DNA of 64,000 bases, taken from NCBI RefSeq assembly GCF_002968575.1, contig NZ_PVBM01000008.1, forward strand, positions 177,487-241,486, in the 5' to 3' direction. Numbering within the stretch: position 1 is the stretch's first letter; every line of letters begins with the position of its first letter. The notes below the pieces were generated by a model. The model was given only the letters and a program-made list of their open reading frames with translations, was not told the origin of the DNA and made no database searches. This DNA comes from Neorhizobium huautlense (GTDB taxonomy: Bacteria > Pseudomonadota > Alphaproteobacteria > Rhizobiales > Rhizobiaceae). The position numbers and the translations under genes were made by a program. This document shows positions 20,523 to 29,848 of this stretch, in pieces.

Positions 20523-21875
20523 ATGAGCACGATGAACGAGCCCGTTGTCAGCGCGGCTGAACAGGAAATCGACGAGCTGATGGCCCTTCATCCGAAGGGT
20601 TTCGACCTTTCGCTTGATCGGATCACACGGCTTCTCGAAGTCCTCGGCAATCCGCATAAGAAATTGCCGCCGGTCATCCATGTGGCCGGCACCAACGGCA
20701 AGGGGTCCGCGACGGCCTTCTGCCGGGCGCTGCTCGAGGCGGGCGGCTATGCAACGCATGTTCATACTTCCCCACATCTCGTGAATTGGCACGAACGTTA
20801 CCGGATCGGCGTCAGGGGTGGGCGAGGCCAGCTGGTCGATGATGCCATGTTAGCGGATGTGCTGCGACGTATTGCTGCCGCAAACGACGGCCAGACCATT
20901 ACGGTCTTTGAAATTCTGACGGCGGCTACCTTTCTGCTCTTCTCCGAGCAGCCGGCCGATGCGGTCATCCTCGAAGTCGGCTTGGGGGGCCGTTTCGATG
21001 CCACCAATGTCATTTCCGATCCGGCCGTCTCCGTCATCATGCCGATCTCGCTGGATCATCAGGCCTATCTTGGTGATCGCGTGGAACTGATCGCTGCGGA
21101 AAAGGCGGGCATCATGAAGCGCGGCCGGCCGGTCGTCATAGGGCACCAGGAATTTGAGGCAGCCCACGATACGCTGATTTCCACCGCGGAGCGGCTGGGC
21201 TGTCCGATGTCTGTCTACGGTCAGGATTTTTCCGCCCACGAGGAATTCGGCCGCCTGATTTACCAGGACGAATTTGGCCTTGCTGATCTGCCGCTGCCAA
21301 GACTTCCCGGTCGGCACCAATATGCCAATGCCGCAGCGGCGATCCGAGCCGTCAAGGCGGCAGGCTTTCCGGTGACCGAAGCCATGATGGAAACGGCGAT
21401 GGTAACCGTCGAGTGGCCGGCCCGGCTGCAGCGGATTACCGAAGGCAAGCTTCTGGCTCATGCGCCGGAAGGCGCGGAAATCTGGCTGGACGGCGGACAC
21501 AATCCCGGTGCCGGCGAGGTGGTTGCCGAAGCTATGGCCGCCTTCGAGGAGCGCCAGCCTCGGCCGCTCTATATCATCGCCGGGATGATCAATACCAAGG
21601 ATCCTGTCGGATATTTCCGGGCGTTCGCAGACATTGCCGAACATGTCTTCACCGTCCGCATCAGGGGCAGTGAGTCGGCACTCGATCCCGTGGTACTGGC
21701 CCATGCCGCCTTCGATGCAGGGCTGGTCGCGGAACCGGCGGGCTCGACGGAGGAAGCCTTGCGGGAAATTACGGAAAGGCAGCTGCCCGGAGCCCCGCCG
21801 CCCCGTATCCTTATCGGCGGATCGCTTTATTTCGCCGGCAACGTGCTTGCCGACAATGGCACTCCGCCGAAATAA
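20523..21875 (+). CDS. folC: Folylpolyglutamate synthase / dihydrofolate synthase
   Basis: Adds glutamate to dihydropteroate and/or folates. The P-loop is VIHVAGTNGKGSATAFCRAL (near residue 55), the folate-type SPHLVNWHERYRI loop follows, and the C-terminal domain has WLDGGHNPGAGEVVAEA. Length is 450 residues. ATG 20523 has GGAGCGGCGGG just before it; an ATG at 20532 is an alternative. 32 bases after accD, last gene of the operon, ending at a strong terminator. Confidence 0.95.
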   Translation: MSTMNEPVVSAAEQEIDELMALHPKGFDLSLDRITRLLEVLGNPHKKLPPVIHVAGTNGKGSATAFCRALLEAGGYATHVHTSPHLVNWHERYRIGVRGGRGQLVDDAMLADVLRRIAAANDGQTITVFEILTAATFLLFSEQPADAVILEVGLGGRFDATNVISDPAVSVIMPISLDHQAYLGDRVELIAAEKAGIMKRGRPVVIGHQEFEAAHDTLISTAERLGCPMSVYGQDFSAHEEFGRLIYQDEFGLADLPLPRLPGRHQYANAAAAIRAVKAAGFPVTEAMMETAMVTVEWPARLQRITEGKLLAHAPEGAEIWLDGGHNPGAGEVVAEAMAAFEERQPRPLYIIAGMINTKDPVGYFRAFADIAEHVFTVRIRGSESALDPVVLAHAAFDAGLVAEPAGSTEEALREITERQLPGAPPPRILIGGSLYFAGNVLADNGTPPK

Positions 21876-21903
21876 GGGTCCTTTTCCGGAGTCGGAAACA
21901 GCA

Positions 21904-21936
21904 AAAAACCCGGCTGCAGGGGACAACCGGGTTTTT
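21904..21936. terminator. Bidirectional terminator between folC and trxA
   Basis: Arms AAAAACCCGG (21904-21913) and CCGGGTTTTT (21927-21936), usable in both directions between convergent genes. Confidence 0.88.
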
Positions 21937-21959
21937 CGAGGTCATGCTGGGTAAAAAGC

Positions 21960-22280
21960 TTAGGCGGCGCTGGAGATCCAAGCCGAAAGGGCAGTCTTCG
22001 GAGCGGCCCCGACCTTGATGTCGGCCACTTCACCGTCCTTGAACATGGCGAGCGTCGGGATCGAGCGCACGCCGAACTGGGCTGCCAGTTCCGGGTTTTC
22101 GTCGATGTTCAGCTTTGCGACCTTCACCTTGCCCGCCAGCTCAGTGGCGATTTCCTCGAGGCTCGGAGCGATCATTTTGCAGGGGCCGCACCATTCGGCC
22201 CAAAAATCCACGACGACCGGCTCGGCCGAATTCAGGACTTCGGACTGGAAATTGCTGTTATCGACTTTCACGGTAGCCAT
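21960..22280 (-). CDS. trxA: Thioredoxin 1
   Basis: Small redox protein that reduces disulfides of cytosolic enzymes. The active site [17 protein letters not shown] (Cys-Gly-Pro-Cys) lies near residue 30, with the cis-proline segment [14 protein letters not shown] near 75. Length is 106 residues. ATG 22280 is preceded by AGGAGAGCCCT on its strand, deciding it over a longer frame. Downstream of addA by 72 bases on the same strand; probably has its own promoter as well. Confidence 0.96.
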   Translation of the reverse strand: MATVKVDNSNFQSEVLNSAEPVVVDFWAEWCGPCKMIAPSLEEIATELAGKVKVAKLNIDENPELAAQFGVRSIPTLAMFKDGEVADIKVGAAPKTALSAWISSAA

Positions 22281-22352
22281 AGGGCTCTCCTTCACGATTC
22301 TCTGTTGGTCTAAATGTGAGACGGGCATTCAAAGTTTTCAATGGCCGTGATC

Positions 22353-25300
22353 TCACTTTGTTTTGAGTTCCGCAAGCGAACGTGAGATGAGTTCCGGCGG
22401 TAGGGTGATAACGGCAGCTGTTTCAGTATAAACGAGGACGCAGTCGAAGTCTTTTGCCGGATAAAGCGGCTTCAGGATTTCCCGGTATATAGCAAGCTGG
22501 GCGCGATGGGCAAAGGGCACGTCGTCAGGCGTCTTTGGCGGAACGCGATTGGTCTTGTAGTCGAGAATGATCACCCGATCCTCGGTTACGACCAGCCTGT
22601 CTATGCGCCCGGAAATGGCATAGTCCTTTCCCTCCAGAGCCAGCGTCCCCATGATCGAGACCTCGGCCTGGCTCTTTTCGGAAAAGATTGGCCGGAGCTC
22701 GGCCTGCGAAAGCACCGACATGACGCTGGCGACGAGATTGTCTCGCTCGGCTTTCGGCCAGAAGGGTGCGGCCCGCTCCGCATAGCGCCGGGCGGCGGCC
22801 TCCCGCTCGGCCTCGGGAAACTCCGTCAGCATCTGCAGCATGCGGTGTACGAGCCGGCCCTTCTGTAGCGCCAGACCCGCACTTTTTTCCTCGCCGAACA
22901 GCGGTGACGTGAGGATCAGATCGTCGGCATCGTCATCGATCATGGCACCGGCGCCCGACGGGCTCAATGGCCGAGGCAAAAGCGTCTGCGGCGGTAGCGC
23001 CCGGGAGAGGGCGGCAGGCAGAGCGCTTCTGTCTCCTGACGCCGGGACCCTTTCCTGAGTTTTCTCGATCCTGCCGGCAGTTCTAGGCAGCCGCCATTGA
23101 AAGCCGCTCCATTCCCCGTCCGCACCGGAGAACTGCACCGGCTTGCAGCGGTTTTCGTCGGCTGAGAGCGCCCTGGCAATCATGGCCTGCCAGGTGTCGG
23201 GATTATCGATCTTGCCGCGGTAGCCGCAGACGATCAGCCGGTCTGCGGCTCGGGTCATGCCAACGTACAGAAGCCGGCGGTATTCTTCCTCGGTCGACCG
23301 TCTTATCCGCTCGTCATCGGCCGCCGTGAAGGCATTGGCAAGCCCCTTCCCCGGAACCCAGGCCGGCACTTCCTCACCCGCAATCCTCAGCAATCTGAAC
23401 TTTGGCACATGGGAGGAAATGAACGCTTTCGAACCGCTGTCTACGAGAAAAACGACCGGTGCTTCTAGCCCCTTGGACGCATGCACGGTCATAATTCTAA
23501 CCTCGTTTCGTCCGCCGTCCTGCTCGCGTTTCACCTCGGGAGATTCCAGCTCCAGGGTGGAAACGAGGGCTTGCAGCCCAGGCAGACCGTTGGTTTCGTG
23601 ATCCAAGGCGAAGGTTAGAAACTCGTCGAGGATGTCGCCGGCTTCGGTGCCGAACCGGCCAAGGAATTTACGCCGGCCGCCATACTGGCCGAGAATCCGT
23701 GCAAAGAGATCATGCGGGCTGACCTCCCGCGAAAGCGTCAGGAGATGCTGCAGCCGGTCCGCTGCATTGCGGAACCGCAAAGGCTGTTCTTCCGCCAGGC
23801 GGTTGAGTTGTGTCCAGGCGCTCGTATTTGCCGGCCGGAGCGCTGCAACCTCGAAGATATCTTCTTCTGAAAGATTGAAGAGCGGGCTTTTCAGCAGAGC
23901 GGCGAGCGACAGATCGTCCTGAGGAAGCAGCAGGAAACGCCCGAGCGCCAGCAGGTCCTGCACGGCGATGTGGCTGGTCAGCCGCAACCGATCCGCACCG
24001 GCGACAGGAATGTTGTCGCGCCGTTTCAACGCCCGGGTGAGCGCGTTGACGAAAGCGTCGCGCTTGCGGACCAGGAGGAGGATATCGCCAGGCTCGATCG
24101 GTCGCTCGATGCCCTTCTCGATAATGGTTTCGCTGCCGATCATTTCGCCGATCCTGTTGGCGATCCGGTTTGCAAGAATGGCGGACGGGGCCTTATCGGG
24201 CGTCGAGTCGAAAGGCGCGGTCCAATCCTCCTCCTGCTCGGAGGCTTCCGGCATCACGACGTCCCAGAAGTCGACGGCCCCGGGTTGACCGATCCGGTTG
24301 GAGCGGTGCTGAACGGGCTCGCCCAGCGCGCTGAGACCCCTCGAATTTTCTTCCAGCGAAAACACCTGGTCGACGGCGGCCAGCACGTCGGCGGTGGAGC
24401 GGAAGGAGAGGGGAAGCCGTACCGGATGGAACGGTTGACCGCTTCCCGTCACCCGCCTTTCGGTTTCGCTGCGCTCCTCGGCAAAACGTTCCGGCCGCGC
24501 GCCCTGGAAAGAATAGATAGATTGTTTCTCGTCCCCAACGGCGAAGATCGTGCGCCGGGCCGCCCGCGCACTGGCGCCGGAATAGAAATCTTCGGCAAGC
24601 GATTTGATGACCGTCCACTGGATGGGACTGGTATCCTGCGCCTCGTCGACAAGGATGTGGTCGATGCCCTGATCGAGCTTGTAATGCACCCAGGCACCGA
24701 CGCCCTCGCGGGTGAGGAGGTCGGCGGTGCGAGCAATCAGATCTTCGAAATCGAGCAGGCTGCGGCGCTTTTTGAGATCCTCATAATCTTCGTTGAGCCG
24801 CCGGGCGAGCGCCAGTGCCGCCTTGGTGGCTTCGAACATGCGGACGAGGCGCAGCCGGTCGCGGCAGGCGACGACATGCATCCGGGCGGCATCGATCGCC
24901 TGGGCGAGTTCCGGCGCGGTCGTGACCATGGCTTTGGCGACCAGCGAGCTGTCCGCCTTCGGCTTGCCTTCGCGTGTCAGGAAAATCTGGTCGAGATATT
25001 GAGCCCGCTTGAAGACATCGGGCTCTTTTTGGACCATCCGAAGCCCGTAGGCCACCTCCGTTACCTTTTGCCCCCCTTTCTGGTCGGCCAGGGCCAGATA
25101 GAGGTCGAGCGTCAGGCCTGAAAGAGCTGGCAGCGGCCAATAGCCGGCTGCGATGCTCTCTTCGGTATCCGCCGGCTGAAGCCCGAAGGCGCGTTTCAAT
25201 TCAACGCCGACGCCACCGTGGCGCTCCGCCCGCGCGACGAAGCGGCGGATCGCGGTGCGGTTCGAAATAATGTCGGACAGCAAGGTCTCGAGGCCGAATT

Positions 25301-25895
25301 CGTCACCGAGATCGAGTACATGCGCGAACGCTTCCGCAAGTTCCGGGTCCTCTTCCGCGGACGTGGCGGTCAGCAGGGAGCGGCGGGCTTCCGCCAGCAG
25401 CGCGGATGCTGCGCGGTCGTCGAGAACCGAAAAGTGGCCGGCAACATTGGCTTCAAGCGGGAACTGGTGGAGCAGCGCCTCGCAAAAGGCGTGGATCGTC
25501 TGGATCTTCAGGCCGCCCGGCGTCTCCAGCGCCTTTGCAAACAGCCGCCGTGCTTCGGCAAGTTTAAACGAATCCGGCTCCTGTCCTTCGATGGCTGCGA
25601 TTCTTTTCCGCAATTCGTCGTCGGAGAGCACCGTCCACTCGGACAACCTCTGAAAGACGCGGTTCGACATTTCCGACGCCGCAGCCTTCGTGTAGGTGAG
25701 GCAGAGGATGGAAGAGGGCCGGCATCCGGAAAGCAGAAGCCGGATGACACGCTGGGTCAGAACATGGGTCTTGCCGGAGCCGGCATTGGCCGATACCCAA
25801 GCGGAACTGACAGGATCGGAAGCCAGCGACTGCTGCACTGTCGTCCAGTCGATCCACCGCAGCGGATCGTCGTCCTCGGGAAGGTGGTCATTCAT
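22353..25895 (-). CDS. addA: Double-strand break repair helicase AddA
   Basis: UvrD-like ATP-dependent helicase-nuclease subunit, the alphaproteobacterial RecBCD equivalent with AddB. Walker A is SANAGSGKTHVLTQRVIRLL (near residue 37). Helicase motifs include VDEAQDTSPIQWTVIKSL, GDEKQSIYSFQGA and VMTVHASKGLEAPVVFLVD-like sequence. The C-terminal PD-(D/E)XK nuclease has ISGRIDRLVV...ILDYKTNRVP. Length is 1180 residues. ATG 25895 overlaps the addB end by eight bases. An open frame extends 54 bases further upstream into addB but is not needed. Confidence 0.95.
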   Translation of the reverse strand: MNDHLPEDDDPLRWIDWTTVQQSLASDPVSSAWVSANAGSGKTHVLTQRVIRLLLSGCRPSSILCLTYTKAAASEMSNRVFQRLSEWTVLSDDELRKRIAAIEGQEPDSFKLAEARRLFAKALETPGGLKIQTIHAFCEALLHQFPLEANVAGHFSVLDDRAASALLAEARRSLLTATSAEEDPELAEAFAHVLDLGDEFGLETLLSDIISNRTAIRRFVARAERHGGVGVELKRAFGLQPADTEESIAAGYWPLPALSGLTLDLYLALADQKGGQKVTEVAYGLRMVQKEPDVFKRAQYLDQIFLTREGKPKADSSLVAKAMVTTAPELAQAIDAARMHVVACRDRLRLVRMFEATKAALALARRLNEDYEDLKKRRSLLDFEDLIARTADLLTREGVGAWVHYKLDQGIDHILVDEAQDTSPIQWTVIKSLAEDFYSGASARAARRTIFAVGDEKQSIYSFQGARPERFAEERSETERRVTGSGQPFHPVRLPLSFRSTADVLAAVDQVFSLEENSRGLSALGEPVQHRSNRIGQPGAVDFWDVVMPEASEQEEDWTAPFDSTPDKAPSAILANRIANRIGEMIGSETIIEKGIERPIEPGDILLLVRKRDAFVNALTRALKRRDNIPVAGADRLRLTSHIAVQDLLALGRFLLLPQDDLSLAALLKSPLFNLSEEDIFEVAALRPANTSAWTQLNRLAEEQPLRFRNAADRLQHLLTLSREVSPHDLFARILGQYGGRRKFLGRFGTEAGDILDEFLTFALDHETNGLPGLQALVSTLELESPEVKREQDGGRNEVRIMTVHASKGLEAPVVFLVDSGSKAFISSHVPKFRLLRIAGEEVPAWVPGKGLANAFTAADDERIRRSTEEEYRRLLYVGMTRAADRLIVCGYRGKIDNPDTWQAMIARALSADENRCKPVQFSGADGEWSGFQWRLPRTAGRIEKTQERVPASGDRSALPAALSRALPPQTLLPRPLSPSGAGAMIDDDADDLILTSPLFGEEKSAGLALQKGRLVHRMLQMLTEFPEAEREAAARRYAERAAPFWPKAERDNLVASVMSVLSQAELRPIFSEKSQAEVSIMGTLALEGKDYAISGRIDRLVVTEDRVIILDYKTNRVPPKTPDDVPFAHRAQLAIYREILKPLYPAKDFDCVLVYTETAAVITLPPELISRSLAELKTK

Positions 25896-28800
25896 CCGTT
25901 TCGGCCTCCCCGTCGTCATCCGCGGTGGACCATTCCGCCACACGGGCAAGGTGGTCGTATTCGCCGCCGAAATCGCCTTGCATGAACGGGATCAGCCGGG
26001 ATGCGAAGCCGGCTTGACCGGTGCGCAACGCAACGACGAAACGAGTAAGCTGCTCAAGCGATTCCTGGGCGAGATCCAGGGCTGATTTGGGCTGGCGTTT
26101 CGCCGTTGCGTTTGCATCCTCGTTGTTGACCTTTTCCGACTTGAAACGGTCTCCGGGCCGCAGGCGGACATAGACGAGGTCCTTCGGCTGCAGCGGCCCC
26201 GCGTCACGGAATGCCCCCGCCATCAGGGCGGCTGCTTCGAGCGCCAGCTGGGGGTCGAGCAACGCCCGTGCCTGCGAGACGGACGGGCTGAGGCCGGTTT
26301 TGTAGTCGATGAGATCGGCCTGGCCGGAGCCCGTGATGTCGATGCGGTCGGCAATGCCGGTGACGCGTATGCCGGCAGGCTCCAGCTCCCAGCCGGCGCC
26401 GACTTCCGTCAAGGTCTTGCGGACGTCCGGAGCGCGGCCGGTTTCCCAATCGAGGAACGCCCGGGCGACGTGCCGGAAACGCGGCCGCCAGACCTGATCG
26501 ATATGCGGCGGCAATTGTGCGGCGTCGAAGAGCTCCTCGGTGATTCGCTTCATCGCTTCGCTTGCTGCCGGCGATCCGGGTTGGTGGCCTTCGCGGGTAT
26601 GGCGATCGATGATGGCGTGATAGAGCGTGCCGCGTTCCGAGGCGCCTGGATCTTGATTGAATGGTGCAAGCGGATCGAGCTGCAAGACGCGGCGGGCGTA
26701 GACGGAATAGGGGTCGCGGCGCAGCCGGCCCACTTCGCTGAAGGAATATTTCGTCGGCTGCAGCTCGGCCGGCGGTTTCGGAGCAGGGCGCTTGGCTTGA
26801 TCCTGCCTCTCGCCTGCATCGATGACCGCGGCCCAGTCGCGGTATTGCTGGCCGCGGGCTTTCAACTCGTCAGCGAAGGACTTGCCGCCGAGCGCAACCA
26901 GCCTCTGCAGCCAGCGCGAGGCCACGGTCGGGGTGGAACCCTGGCGCAACGAACGCGACAGGATGAGGTGGCGGGTTCCGCAGGCCATTTCGAAGTCGTG
27001 AGCCAGCTGTCCTATGCGCCGCTCAGGCGGCTCAAGGCCCATATCCGTCTTCATCGTCCGGGAAAGGAAGGGGTTGTTCACCGTCTGGCCGGGCCAGGAG
27101 CCCTCGTTCAGCCCGCCGAGGATCATCGTGTCGACGCTCTGCAGGCGGGCTTCCAGCGTGCCGAAGATGAAGACACGCGGATGGCTGAGGGTGCGTGGCT
27201 TTACCGCTTCCCCCGTCGTCAGCGCCATCACGATATCGACCCATTGCGGCCCGTCAGCCTCCATCTGGCCGTCCGTGTCGATGACCTCCGACAGGAGGCT
27301 CGCCAGCCGCTCTCCCGCTTCGCTTGACCAGAGGGCAGCGAGATTTCCCTTTTCGTCTATGCAGATCGCCTCCAGCGCCCGACCGGTTCGCTCCGCCCAG
27401 TCGGAAAGGAGAAGCCGGGTCGTCAGCCCGCGACCATCGGGACGTCTGCGAAGCAGCGCGCCGGCAAGCGGTTCCACCGCTTTGGATAGGCGGCGGGCCA
27501 GATCACGGGCCTGGTCTGCCGCTTCTCGGGTCAAAGAGAGCCGCCAACGGGGCGGGTGCCTGTCGTCCAGCTGATCGGCGAGCTGCTTTTCAAGCAACGG
27601 CTCCAGAGCGGATATGTCCATGTCGCCCACGCCTCCGCGCAGCGCCAGAACCTCCAAGGCTTCGACGGCGGTGCGCAGGTTGCCCGACGGGAGGCCGAGA
27701 CGCAGGAGGGGGTGCTTCAGAAGTCCGACGATGGCCACCGGATCTCCCGGCCGCAGCGTCGCTTCCAGCAGGAGCTGGGTGATCGTGCCTTGCGGCGTGC
27801 CGGAAAGGGGCGAACCGGCCGAATCGTCTGCGATGACGCCGAAGCGTGCGAGTTCGGCGGTGACCCGGCGGGCAAGCATCCGGTCGGGCGTGATCAGCGC
27901 AGCCTGGCTGTCTCCGCCGTTTCTGCCGGGTTCCTCGAGCGCCAGACGCAGTGCAATCGCGATCGCGACGGCTTCTTCGCGTTCGTTGGCGGCCTCAATG
28001 AGGGATACTTCGGCGAATGCCCGCCCGAGTTGGTGAGGGTCAGCCGCTTCCCGCCAGCTATTCCAGCGATCGGTTGCCTTGGCGGGGACGAGGGCCCGCG
28101 AGATTGCGATTGCCCGGAATATCAGTTCGTCCGGCACCTCACCCAGGATGCGGACATCGTCCCGCGTGACGCCGAGCTTCTGCAGCAGCCGCCATAGGCC
28201 GAATTGCGGGTGGCTGCGGCTTGCGGGTTCGGACAAGCCGTCGATGGCGTGTTCGCCGATCGTCGCCCATTGATCCGCCGGCATGGAAAGATCGAGACCG
28301 GGCAGGACCACGGTTCCGTTCGGCAGCCGGGAAATGGCTGCGATCAGATCGGCCGCGGCCGGCACGGAACCTGTGGAGCCCGCCACGATAACAGGCCCTT
28401 TGTGATCGCGTGTAGCGATCCTTTTAGCCTCGCCACGCAGGATTGCTGCCTGATGTCTTGCCGGCGAAGAACGTTTGAGTTCCTCCAGGCGCGCCGGCCA
28501 AAAGGCGCTGGCGATCGACAGGAACTCCGCAGTCAGCTGCCACCAGAGCGCATGTTCACCCGTGTTCAGGTTCTTCAAGTCAGACCAGTCGCGCTCCTCG
28601 GTCTCGACCGCGGTGATGAGCTCGGAAAGCGCCCGGGCAAGCCAGATTGCATCGGCGGGGCTTGCGGGGGCCACAAGCGGCGATTCCGAATGTATGTCGA
28701 GCACGATCTTCGGAAGCTGGTTGCGCCAGGCAAGGATCAGCCGCCCGAGTTCCAGGAGGCTAGCGGTGCCGCCGATCGGCAACGCCAGATCCATTTCCTC

Positions 28801-29088
28801 CGGTGCCGCAAGGTCGAAATAGCCGCTGTCGTCGTCCGTTTCCCCAAGTGGACGAATGACCGGCAGGATCGTCGAGCGACCGCCGAGAAGATCGACGAAT
28901 TCCGAGCGCAACACGCGGGCGGAACGCCGCGTCGGCACGAAGATCGTTACATTTGCGAGCGAAAGCGGTTCGGAAGGATCGTAACGGAACGTCTCATCGA
29001 GGCGCCCTTCACAAAGGGCAGTGGCCAGCGTTTTCAGAAACGGCGCGCCCGGCGGGATGGAAAACACGCGTTTCTGCCGCATATCCAC
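25888..29088 (-). CDS. addB: Double-strand break repair protein AddB
   Basis: Partner of AddA; helicase-like fold without a working Walker A (VTIFVPTRRSARVLRSEFVD stands there), plus a C-terminal nuclease. VDTMILGGLNEGSWPGQ (near residue 660) and the PD-(D/E)XK site VTGIADRIDITGSGQADLID then YKTG (near 955) are visible. No cysteine cluster is visible, unlike the iron-sulfur AddB of Firmicutes. Length is 1066 residues with GTG 29088, whose GGGAG is better spaced than for ATG 29082. Three bases after the nucleotidyltransferase gene. Confidence 0.93.
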   Translation of the reverse strand: MDMRQKRVFSIPPGAPFLKTLATALCEGRLDETFRYDPSEPLSLANVTIFVPTRRSARVLRSEFVDLLGGRSTILPVIRPLGETDDDSGYFDLAAPEEMDLALPIGGTASLLELGRLILAWRNQLPKIVLDIHSESPLVAPASPADAIWLARALSELITAVETEERDWSDLKNLNTGEHALWWQLTAEFLSIASAFWPARLEELKRSSPARHQAAILRGEAKRIATRDHKGPVIVAGSTGSVPAAADLIAAISRLPNGTVVLPGLDLSMPADQWATIGEHAIDGLSEPASRSHPQFGLWRLLQKLGVTRDDVRILGEVPDELIFRAIAISRALVPAKATDRWNSWREAADPHQLGRAFAEVSLIEAANEREEAVAIAIALRLALEEPGRNGGDSQAALITPDRMLARRVTAELARFGVIADDSAGSPLSGTPQGTITQLLLEATLRPGDPVAIVGLLKHPLLRLGLPSGNLRTAVEALEVLALRGGVGDMDISALEPLLEKQLADQLDDRHPPRWRLSLTREAADQARDLARRLSKAVEPLAGALLRRRPDGRGLTTRLLLSDWAERTGRALEAICIDEKGNLAALWSSEAGERLASLLSEVIDTDGQMEADGPQWVDIVMALTTGEAVKPRTLSHPRVFIFGTLEARLQSVDTMILGGLNEGSWPGQTVNNPFLSRTMKTDMGLEPPERRIGQLAHDFEMACGTRHLILSRSLRQGSTPTVASRWLQRLVALGGKSFADELKARGQQYRDWAAVIDAGERQDQAKRPAPKPPAELQPTKYSFSEVGRLRRDPYSVYARRVLQLDPLAPFNQDPGASERGTLYHAIIDRHTREGHQPGSPAASEAMKRITEELFDAAQLPPHIDQVWRPRFRHVARAFLDWETGRAPDVRKTLTEVGAGWELEPAGIRVTGIADRIDITGSGQADLIDYKTGLSPSVSQARALLDPQLALEAAALMAGAFRDAGPLQPKDLVYVRLRPGDRFKSEKVNNEDANATAKRQPKSALDLAQESLEQLTRFVVALRTGQAGFASRLIPFMQGDFGGEYDHLARVAEWSTADDDGEAETDE

Positions 29089-29091
29089 GGC

Positions 29092-29826
29092 TCAGGCTCC
29101 CGCTGAATGGCGGGTAATGACCGCCTCGGCGGCAGGCAGGGCTTCCGGTGTGCCGACGGTAATCCATTCTCCCTCCATCATCATGCCGAACAGGCGGCCT
29201 TTTTCGATCGCCCGGTCGAAATAGATGTTGAGATTGAAGGCATCCGCCGGCGCCTCATCGAGGAGGGAGGAATGCATGACGATCGCGCCGGCATAAACGA
29301 CTGGGTTATCGCCGCCATCGGCATAACGAAAGAGGCGCCCATCCGGGTCGAGCTGAAAATCCTTCTTGCCGTTGTGGCCGGTGGTCCGTTCGAGGGGGAC
29401 GCAGAGGAGCGCCAAATCCATCGCATTCGGATCGAAAAATTCCGCAAGGCGCTGAAGGTTCGTCTTTGCGCCTGGTTTTTCGCCGATCCAGAAAAGATCG
29501 GCATTCATGACGTAGAGGAGACCCGGATCTAGCAGTTTGATTCCCTTGGCGAGACCTCCGCCGGAATTCATCAACGCCGCACGTTCATCCGAGATCACGA
29601 TTTGCAGACGGGGATAAGCTGCAAGATGTGCCTCCATCATGCCGGCAAAATGGTGGACGTTGACGGCCGCGCGCCTGACGCCGGCATCCGCCAGAGCGTC
29701 GAGCGCATAATCGATCATCGGCTTGCCGGAGACGGGCACCAGCGGCTTTGGCATCGTATCGGTGATTGGCCGCAAACGGGTGCCGAGGCCCGCGGCAAGC
29801 ACCATGGCCTGTTGGATGATGGTCAT
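29092..29826 (-). CDS. murU: N-acetylmuramate alpha-1-phosphate uridylyltransferase (MurU-like)
   Basis: Sugar-1-phosphate nucleotidyltransferase. The N-terminal signature MVLAAGLGTRLRPITDTMPK then PLVPVSGKPM binds the nucleotide and phosphate; MNADLFW carries a metal-binding Asp. Length is 244 residues, similar to Pseudomonas MurU. The gene directly follows a kinase domain of the AmgK type. Together AmgK and MurU turn recycled MurNAc into UDP-MurNAc, bypassing de novo synthesis. Function is inferred from family plus neighbour; other NDP-sugar pyrophosphorylases share these motifs. Confidence 0.8.
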   Translation of the reverse strand: MTIIQQAMVLAAGLGTRLRPITDTMPKPLVPVSGKPMIDYALDALADAGVRRAAVNVHHFAGMMEAHLAAYPRLQIVISDERAALMNSGGGLAKGIKLLDPGLLYVMNADLFWIGEKPGAKTNLQRLAEFFDPNAMDLALLCVPLERTTGHNGKKDFQLDPDGRLFRYADGGDNPVVYAGAIVMHSSLLDEAPADAFNLNIYFDRAIEKGRLFGMMMEGEWITVGTPEALPAAEAVITRHSAGA

Positions 29827-29848
29827 GCCTGCTGTTTTAGAGCCGTGG